Under the pieces are notes generated by a model. That model worked only from the letters and a program-made list of their open reading frames with translations, ran no database searches and was not told the origin of the DNA. Below, one piece after another: positions 6,450 to 11,311 of a stretch of 11,311 nt of DNA; within the stretch, counting starts at the first letter, position 1, and each line of letters starts with the position of its first letter. Source of the stretch: Coriobacteriaceae bacterium (GTDB lineage Bacteria; Actinomycetota; Coriobacteriia; Coriobacteriales; QAMH01); NCBI GenBank assembly GCA_004553405.1, contig SFLO01000014.1, positions 1 through 11,311 of the forward strand. Direction: 5' to 3'. Both the position numbers and the translations under genes were made by a program.

Positions 6450-6456
6450 CGCAGCG

Positions 6457-8259
6457 ATGGATTACGAGCTCAACGACCTCGACTTCGTCGAGCGAACGCT
6501 AGGCGCGCTGCCTTCGCTCATCTATTTCAAAGACCGAGATTGTCGCTATGTGTTCTCTACCAAGCATTGGAACCACATCAATGCAGACGGAGATAACTGG
6601 ACTATCCGCGGCAAGACGGACCTCGATATCCGCAAGGACAGGGGCAACGCCCTGCTCGCCATGGAAGAAGACCGCAAGATCATCGCCACGGGCGTGGGCA
6701 GCACCTACACCATCCGCGAGTGCGTCGACGGCGTGGGCGAGTACATGGAGGTCATCAAGCGCCCCGTCTTCGACGACAACGGCCAGGTCATCGGCATCGC
6801 GGGCCTCATCAACGACATCACCGAGAAAGAGGAGCTGCGCATGCGCTGGGAGCGCAGCGCCTACACAGACGCCCTCACCGGCCTGTACAACCGCCGCTAC
6901 TTCGACGACGTCAAGGACAGCTTCGAGCGCCACCAGTACCCGCTGGCCGTCATCATGGCGGACTGCGACAACCTCAAGACTGTGAACGACCACCTGGGCC
7001 ACGGCGCGGGCGACGGCTTCATCCGCTCTGCGGCCGTCGCGCTGAAGAGTGCCATGCCGGCCGAGGCCCTGATCTTCCGCATCGGCGGCGACGAGTTCGT
7101 CGCGCTGGTCCCCAACACAGACGAGAAGGAGGCCCTGGCCTACATCGAGCGCGCCAGCCAGCTCGTCGAGCAGATGAGCGTGGGCTCCGGCGCCCTGAGC
7201 GTCTCGTTCGGGCTGAGCATGGTGCCCAACAGGCTCGAGCTCGTCGAGCACGCCATACAGCGCGCAGACGAGGAGATGTATCAGGCCAAGAGGATCCACC
7301 ATCTCGCCGCCGCGGCCGCCGCAGCCGATGACCCCGAATCCGCCGCGGTGGAGTTCTCCTCCTCGCGCAAGTACATGCTCGACACCCTGCATGCGGCCTT
7401 CGAGGAGGTCGCAGGCGGCGCCTACGTGTACGTGTGCGACATGGTCAGCATGTACTCCAAGTGGTCCGAGCCCGCCGTGCGCCGCTTTGGGCTGCCTGGC
7501 GAGTACATGTACGATGCCGGCGCGCTGTGGGAGGAGCACGTCCACCCAGACGACCGCCAGCTCTACCACGACAGCATCGAGGCCATCTTCACCGGCGAGG
7601 ACGAGAGCCACGACATGCAGTACCGTGCCGCAGACAAGGACGGCGCCTATGTGCTGTGCACCTGCCGCGGCAAGGTCCTGTGCAGCGAGGACGGCACGCC
7701 CGAGTTCTTCGCGGGCACCATCCGCGACAACGGCAACGTCCGCTACACAGACGACCTCACCAGCCTGCAGAACCACTACGCGCTCTTCGACCGGCTCGAC
7801 GCCCTCTTCCAAAAGCGCGAGCGCGCCTGCATGATGCTTGTGGGCATCGACCACTTCTCTGCCATCAACGAAACCTGGGGTTACGAGTTTGGCAACATGG
7901 TGATCCACAAGATCGTGCAGCTGCTCAAGCAGGAGTTCCGCAACGAGGGCTGCCTCTACCGCGTCGACGGCGTGCGCTTTGTCTTGCTCACCCACTCCAT
8001 CCGCATCAACGAGATGCAGGAGCGCTTCGAGGCGCTGAAGGAGAAGCTGCGCACCCTGGCGGTCGAGGGCCGGGCGCTGGACATGTTCGTCTTCGGCTCT
8101 GCGCTCGAGGTCAAGAGCTTCGACAGCAACCCCCGCGCGCTGTACGCCTGCCTGGAGCACTCCTCCAACGTCTCGCGCGACGAGCTGAGCGGGGCGTTCA
8201 GGGTCTTCGACATCGAACACGACGAGCTGCCGCCCCGCGTGGCCGGCACCCTGCAGTAA
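6457..8259 (+). CDS. PAS-GGDEF-PAS-GGDEF protein, predicted diguanylate cyclase
   Basis: The predicted role is synthesis of cyclic di-GMP from two GTP, controlled by PAS sensing domains in the cytoplasm. In the 600-residue protein, a first PAS domain covers about 8-123 (SLIYFKDRDCRYVF, ending IAGLINDITE). The first GGDEF domain (about 133-283) opens with YTDALTGLYNRRYF and has an intact RIGGDEF with GGDEF at 210-214; the metal-binding aspartate is in MADCDNLKTVND. No RxxD inhibitory site precedes it, so product inhibition of the usual kind is not expected. A second PAS (about 313-425, with HVHPDDR and EFFAGTIRD) leads to a second GGDEF-like domain (about 429-575) that keeps YTDDLTSLQNHYALFDRL but has DGVRF at 504-508 in place of GGDEF, so it is probably inactive and perhaps regulatory. 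No membrane segment is evident. An in-frame ATG at 6436 would add seven residues. It converges with the EAL-type gene on the other strand. Confidence 0.93.
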   Translation: MDYELNDLDFVERTLGALPSLIYFKDRDCRYVFSTKHWNHINADGDNWTIRGKTDLDIRKDRGNALLAMEEDRKIIATGVGSTYTIRECVDGVGEYMEVIKRPVFDDNGQVIGIAGLINDITEKEELRMRWERSAYTDALTGLYNRRYFDDVKDSFERHQYPLAVIMADCDNLKTVNDHLGHGAGDGFIRSAAVALKSAMPAEALIFRIGGDEFVALVPNTDEKEALAYIERASQLVEQMSVGSGALSVSFGLSMVPNRLELVEHAIQRADEEMYQAKRIHHLAAAAAAADDPESAAVEFSSSRKYMLDTLHAAFEEVAGGAYVYVCDMVSMYSKWSEPAVRRFGLPGEYMYDAGALWEEHVHPDDRQLYHDSIEAIFTGEDESHDMQYRAADKDGAYVLCTCRGKVLCSEDGTPEFFAGTIRDNGNVRYTDDLTSLQNHYALFDRLDALFQKRERACMMLVGIDHFSAINETWGYEFGNMVIHKIVQLLKQEFRNEGCLYRVDGVRFVLLTHSIRINEMQERFEALKEKLRTLAVEGRALDMFVFGSALEVKSFDSNPRALYACLEHSSNVSRDELSGAFRVFDIEHDELPPRVAGTLQ

Positions 8260-8339
8260 GCCGCCGCCAAACCTGAGAAGACGCGCCTCCTGCCGTCAGC
8301 GCCGCGCACAGGCACCCGACGCCGCCGCTGGTGCAGCCG
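8260..8339. other. 80-base convergent intergenic gap
   Basis: The gap between the two convergent cyclic di-GMP genes is GC-rich. I see only a weak imperfect hairpin near 8323-8339 and no T-run on either strand, so no intrinsic terminator can be called. Confidence 0.4.
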
Positions 8340-10052
8340 CTAGGCGATCATGCCGCGCGCCGCGTGGTCCTTGAGATAGGTGATGAACTCGTCTGCAGGC
8401 AGCGGACGCGAGAAGTAGTAGCCCTGGATCTTGTCGCAGCCCAGCGCGCGCAGCTTGTCGAGCTGCTCTTGCGTCTCAACGCCTTCTGCCACAACGCACA
8501 GGCCCAGGTCGTGGGCGAGCTCGATGCAGTGGCGCACCACGGGCTCCTTGGTGTTGAGCGTGCGCACCAGGCCCATGTCCAGCTTGAGGGTGTCGATGGG
8601 GAGGTCGGCCAGGGTCGCCAGGTTGGAGTAGCCGCTGCCGAAGTCGTCGAGCTCGATCTTGTAGTCAACGCTGCGCAACTTGCCCAGGTTCTCCAAGAAC
8701 AGCTCGAGGTCCTGGGTGAGCAGGCTCTCTGTGACCTCTGCCCGCAGCAGGTGGGCGGGAACGTCGTTGGGGAACTCCCTCCTGATGTCGACGAGGTAGT
8801 CGATGTAGGAGCTGTCGAGCAGGTCGCGGCGCGAGAAGTTGGCGCTCACGGGCACAACGGGCACGCCCTCCTGCAGCCATTTCTTCATCATGCGGTAGAC
8901 ACGAGTGTGCACGAAGACGTCGAGCTGGTTGATGAAGCCGTTCTCCTCGAACAGGGGGATGAACTCGCCGGGGGACACAGCGCCCAGCCGGGGGTGGTTC
9001 CAGCGCACGAGCGCCTCTGCCCCGCACAGCGCCCCGTCTGCAGCGCGGTGCTTGGGCTGGAAGACCACGTAGAAGTCCCCGTTCTTGAGCGAGGCCTCCA
9101 TATCAGCGGCAAGCTGGCGCCTGCGCTCGAGGTGCTCTTCCTCGTCCACGCCAAAGACGACGTAGTCTTCGGAGTAGGACTGCTTGATGGCTTGCATCTT
9201 GAGGTTGATGGCCCGGTAGACCTGAGCGAGCTCGCGGTCTTGCGGCACGGGGGAGTAGATCCCGAACTTAACCCGGGCGCTGGGGATGGGTGAAGACGCG
9301 AGGAGCTCACGCATGGTCGCTTTCATCCAGTCCAAGCTCATGCCGTCCATCAGCAGGTTGAGGGTGATGAAGCGGCCTTCTCCCAGATAGCCTGCGATGG
9401 CCACGTCGTCTACTTCCAAGAACATCTTTCCCGTTTGGCGCAGGTGCTCGGCCACGGTTTCCTCGCCAAAGCGCTCTGCGAGGTACTCGAAGTCGACTAT
9501 CGTGGCGATGACCGCTGCCAGCTGCTTGCCGGCGTGCTTCTTGCGGAAGGCGCGGGCGTAGTGGATGAAGGCCTCGCGGTTGTAGAGGCCGGTGAGGCTC
9601 TCGCGCTCGATGGCGGCCAGAGCGGAGTCTGCCTCGTGCAGGCGGATGAGGCCCCTCACGCGGTGGCGGAGGATGAAGGGGTCGAAGGGCTTGCGGATGA
9701 AGTCCGACGCGCCCAGCTCAAGGCAGCGCGACTCCTTTTCCGAGGAGTCCTCGCTGGTCATCACCACAACGGGCACGGATGAGAGCAGCTTGTCACCCTG
9801 CATGCGCGAGAGCAGCTCTTCTCCCGTCAAGTTGGGCATGACGAGGTCGAGGAGCATGAGCGAGATGTCCCCGTAGCGCTCCTTGAGTATGCCGAGCGCT
9901 TCGAGGCCGTCGGCCGCCTTTAGGATGTTGTACTCATCTTGGAGCTGCAGCTCCAGCATGTCGCGGTTGATCTCGACGTCGTCGACGACGAGGATGGTGC
10001 GCTTGGACGGCTGTGCGGCGGGTGCCGTGCTGGCCGGTGTTGCTTGAATCAT
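8340..10052 (-). CDS. response regulator with REC, degenerate GGDEF and EAL domains; predicted cyclic di-GMP phosphodiesterase
   Basis: The predicted role is phosphorylation-controlled hydrolysis of cyclic di-GMP to pGpG. The 570-residue protein opens with a receiver domain (about 18-138): acidic pair D24-D25, phosphoacceptor D69 in LLDLVMP, T99, and K121 in RKPFDP. A GGDEF-like domain (about 150-300) keeps ESLTGLYNREAF but has LGEGRF at 223-228 where the active site should be, so cyclase activity is unlikely. The EAL domain (about 312-560) has the full catalytic set: E346 (EALVRW), N405 (VSANFS), E439 (AEVTES), D469-D470 (LDDFGSGYS), K490, E523 (AEGVET) and Q543 (KIQGYYFSRPL). Translation starts at ATG with GGAG 6 bases upstream on the minus strand. 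No histidine kinase gene is adjacent, so its partner is unknown. It faces the diguanylate cyclase gene tail to tail, which suggests opposed control of one signal. Confidence 0.95.
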   Translation of the reverse strand: MIQATPASTAPAAQPSKRTILVVDDVEINRDMLELQLQDEYNILKAADGLEALGILKERYGDISLMLLDLVMPNLTGEELLSRMQGDKLLSSVPVVVMTSEDSSEKESRCLELGASDFIRKPFDPFILRHRVRGLIRLHEADSALAAIERESLTGLYNREAFIHYARAFRKKHAGKQLAAVIATIVDFEYLAERFGEETVAEHLRQTGKMFLEVDDVAIAGYLGEGRFITLNLLMDGMSLDWMKATMRELLASSPIPSARVKFGIYSPVPQDRELAQVYRAINLKMQAIKQSYSEDYVVFGVDEEEHLERRRQLAADMEASLKNGDFYVVFQPKHRAADGALCGAEALVRWNHPRLGAVSPGEFIPLFEENGFINQLDVFVHTRVYRMMKKWLQEGVPVVPVSANFSRRDLLDSSYIDYLVDIRREFPNDVPAHLLRAEVTESLLTQDLELFLENLGKLRSVDYKIELDDFGSGYSNLATLADLPIDTLKLDMGLVRTLNTKEPVVRHCIELAHDLGLCVVAEGVETQEQLDKLRALGCDKIQGYYFSRPLPADEFITYLKDHAARGMIA

Positions 10053-10115
10053 GTACCACTCCGTAGTGCGTGCCCCTGCGGGCGTTACTGCCGAGCACCG
10101 CGCGATGTTGCCCTG

Positions 10116-10142
10116 ATGTTACAGATTGCGCGTTGCAGTCAA
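10116..10142 (-). promoter_or_regulatory. possible promoter of the REC-EAL gene
   Basis: On the minus strand, TTGACT (10142-10137) and TAACAT (10121-10116) are separated by 15 bases, shorter than the ideal 17. It would give a leader of about 57 bases. The boxes are fair and the spacing is poor, so this is a tentative call. Confidence 0.35.
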
Positions 10143-10343
10143 CTCTACAACAGACGCAGCGTTGCGTACAGGGTGTGCGCCGGCTGCGGGCCCCTTGGTC
10201 GACAGCCGCCAGCTGCGCGGGGGCTGTGGACGCTGCAGGATACCGCCGGATTGCAAGACGGCGGCGGGCGGTGATGTTGGTGACGATTGATTTACAGCAT
10301 CGGCGTGCAGGGAATCTATCGCCCACAATGGCAAAAAACGTTA

Positions 10344-10374
10344 GGGCGCAGCTGCCGCGCGCAGCCAGGCGCCC
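10344..10374 (+). promoter_or_regulatory. stable two-part hairpin in the dnaJ leader
   Basis: GGGCGC (10344-10349) pairs with GCGCCC (10369-10374), and inside it GCTGC (10351-10355) pairs with GCAGC (10361-10365) around a CGCGC loop, with an A opposite CAG as internal bulge. It ends 16 bases before the dnaJ ribosome binding site and has no T-run after it. It might protect or tune the leader transcript; it does not cover the ribosome binding site, so a simple heat-melting thermometer is not supported. Confidence 0.45.
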
Positions 10375-10390
10375 GCAGGTTTCAGTACAC

Positions 10391-10396
10391 GGGGAG
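10391..10396 (+). promoter_or_regulatory. ribosome binding site deciding the TTG start of dnaJ
   Basis: GGGGAG lies 8 bases before the TTG at 10405. No ATG or GTG in the same frame fits the N-terminus of the J-domain, so this site sets the TTG as start. Confidence 0.8.
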
Positions 10397-10404
10397 AGAA
10401 TCTT

Positions 10405-11311
10405 TTGGCTTACGAGTATTACGACATCCTGGGTGTCTCCCGCGACGCTACAGAGGCGCAGATCAAGAAGGCCTTCCGCCACAAGGCGCGCGAGCTCCAT
10501 CCAGACGTAAACAAGGCCCCGGACGCCGAGGAGCAGTTCAAGCAGCTCAACGAGGCCTACGACTGCCTCTCAGACCCCAACAAAAAGCGCATGTACGACC
10601 AGTACGGCACCGCAGACGCTGCCCAGGGCTTTGGCGGCTACCAGTCTGTGAACATGGACGACATCTTCGGCGGGATGGGGGACCTCTTCTCGTCGTTCTT
10701 CGGCGGCATGGGCGGCCGCGGCCAGGGCGCGCGCGTGCGCCGCGAGGGCCGCGACATGGCCATCGGCATCCGCCTCACCCTGCAGGAGGTCGCCACCGGC
10801 GCCAGCAAGGAGGTCGCCTACGACCGCCTTGCGCCCTGCGAGGAATGCGGCGGCAGCGGCTCCACAGACGGTGGCCAGGAAGTCCAGTGCTCCACCTGCC
10901 ACGGCACCGGCCGCGTCACCAGCGTGCAGCGCACCTTCCTGGGAGACATGCAGACGGCAACCACCTGCCCGGACTGCGGCGGCGTCGGCACCGTCATCGA
11001 CAACCCCTGTCCCGAATGCGAGGGCCAGGGCCGCGTGCCAGACCGCGAGCGCGTCACCATCAAGATCCCCGCGGGCATCCGCGACGGCCAGCAGGTGCGC
11101 CTGCAGGGCCGCGGCGAGGCCGGCATGAACGGCGCCCCTGCGGGCGACCTGCTGGCCACCGTGCGCATCGAGCCTGACAAGTACTTCGAGCGCGACGGGG
11201 ACAACCTCCACTGCCGCGCCACCGTCTCTGTGGCCCAGGCATGCCTGGGTACCACCATCAAGGTGCAGGGCATCCTCCCGGACGAGGAAGTCGAGGTCAA
11301 GATCCCCGAGG
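10405..11311 (+). CDS. dnaJ: chaperone protein DnaJ (partial, 3' end beyond window)
   Basis: DnaJ (Hsp40) delivers unfolded proteins to DnaK and stimulates its ATPase. The visible 302 codons begin at TTG (read as Met): AYEYYDILGVSRDAT. The J-domain covers about 1-68 with HPD at 32-34 and QLNEAYDCLSDPNKRR-like helix III (KKRMYDQYG). A short Gly/Phe region (about 74-109) includes a DIF motif at 86-88. Four CxxCxGxG zinc motifs stand at 145-152 (CEECGGSG), 162-169 (CSTCHGTG), 188-195 (CPDCGGVG) and 202-209 (CPECEGQG), making it a type I DnaJ. The C-terminal substrate-binding domain is cut by the window edge; about 70 residues should be missing. The upstream neighbour is divergent, so this copy is not in a dnaK-grpE-dnaJ operon. 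Actinobacteria often carry two DnaJ proteins, and which this is cannot be told. Confidence 0.97.
   Translation, partial: MAYEYYDILGVSRDATEAQIKKAFRHKARELHPDVNKAPDAEEQFKQLNEAYDCLSDPNKKRMYDQYGTADAAQGFGGYQSVNMDDIFGGMGDLFSSFFGGMGGRGQGARVRREGRDMAIGIRLTLQEVATGASKEVAYDRLAPCEECGGSGSTDGGQEVQCSTCHGTGRVTSVQRTFLGDMQTATTCPDCGGVGTVIDNPCPECEGQGRVPDRERVTIKIPAGIRDGQQVRLQGRGEAGMNGAPAGDLLATVRIEPDKYFERDGDNLHCRATVSVAQACLGTTIKVQGILPDEEVEVKIPE

Larger units (their letters stand above)
6068..6456. other. 389-base stretch without a protein gene, mostly repeat array
   Basis: Between rnpB and the PAS-GGDEF gene I see a C-rich lead-in (6066-6091, only one or two G), the five-copy 51-base repeat array, and then about 145 bases (6312-6456) of mixed sequence that should hold the promoter and leader of the next gene. 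In that last part I cannot point to a convincing promoter; the stretch around 6355-6395 is less GC-rich than its surroundings and is the likeliest place. An open frame on the plus strand (6021-6422) and one on the minus strand cross the array, but neither looks like a gene. Confidence 0.7.
10053..10404. other. 352-base divergent intergenic region
   Basis: This stretch lies between the start of the REC-EAL gene (minus) and dnaJ (plus), so it should hold both promoters. I see a weak minus-strand promoter (10116-10142), several G/C-rich inverted repeats around 10177-10230, and a strong hairpin at 10344-10374 ahead of dnaJ. Open frames running across it have no good ribosome binding site and overlap the real genes in other frames. 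No CIRCE (TTAGCACTC inverted repeat) or HAIR (CTTGAGT inverted repeat) was found by eye. Confidence 0.6.

Noticed and set aside
6312..6456. Possible cyclic di-GMP riboswitch ahead of the GGDEF gene
   Set aside because: The segment GAGGTGAGCCGATGG drew attention, but the conserved A-CGCAAAGCC block and the paired stems of the GEMM type are not found.
6499..8220. A 573-codon minus-strand frame opposite the GGDEF gene
   Set aside because: The plus-strand protein has clear domains; the antisense product is low-complexity and has no recognisable domain or start site.
10344..10374. RNA thermometer or intrinsic terminator before dnaJ
   Set aside because: The hairpin does not cover the ribosome binding site, is too GC-rich to melt at growth temperatures, and lacks a following T-run.
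10287..11177. A 296-codon plus-strand frame overlapping dnaJ
   Set aside because: It is a shifted frame of dnaJ with an Arg/Pro/His-rich product and no motif, while the dnaJ frame has J-domain and four zinc motifs.

Overview
The window reads as a high-GC, Gram-positive chromosome segment. The most likely source is an actinomycete, probably of the class Coriobacteriia (Olsenella, Atopobium or Collinsella type). That placement is an inference from gene order, the strong third-position G/C bias, SepF plus DivIVA as division partners, and an RNase P RNA of the A type. No ribosomal RNA or other taxonomic marker is present, so the genus is not claimed.

Region 1 (1-5698) is one dense plus-strand cluster of eight genes: ftsZ, pgeF, yggS, sepF, proC, yggT, divIVA and yggU. 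Gaps are 0-45 bases, two start codons sit directly on the previous stop codon, and every gene has a usable ribosome binding site. FtsZ (ring GTPase), SepF (membrane anchor of FtsZ) and DivIVA (curvature and pole scaffold) form the division core. PgeF edits peptidoglycan precursors, YggS handles pyridoxal phosphate, ProC makes proline, YggT is a small two-helix membrane protein, and YggU is a small DUF167 protein. The order looks like the Gram-positive ylm/sepF cluster merged with the yggS-proC-yggT-yggU order known from gammaproteobacteria.

Region 2 (about 5699-6456) holds rnpB, the RNase P RNA, with an extended -10 promoter overlapping the yggU stop codon. It is followed by a 389-base stretch without a protein gene. 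That stretch contains five regularly spaced copies of a 51-base repeat, each starting with a 12-base perfect palindrome and carrying a C-rich, G-poor segment. It is the least explained structure in the window.

Region 3 (6457-10052) is a convergent cyclic di-GMP pair. The plus-strand gene encodes a PAS-GGDEF-PAS-degenerate GGDEF protein (predicted synthase). The minus-strand gene encodes a receiver-degenerate GGDEF-EAL response regulator (predicted phosphodiesterase). Neither has an obvious transmembrane segment, and no histidine kinase is nearby.

Region 4 (10053-11311) is a 352-base divergent intergenic stretch with a stable hairpin, then the first 302 codons of dnaJ, which starts at TTG and runs off the end of the window. 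No grpE, dnaK, CIRCE or HAIR element is seen beside it.
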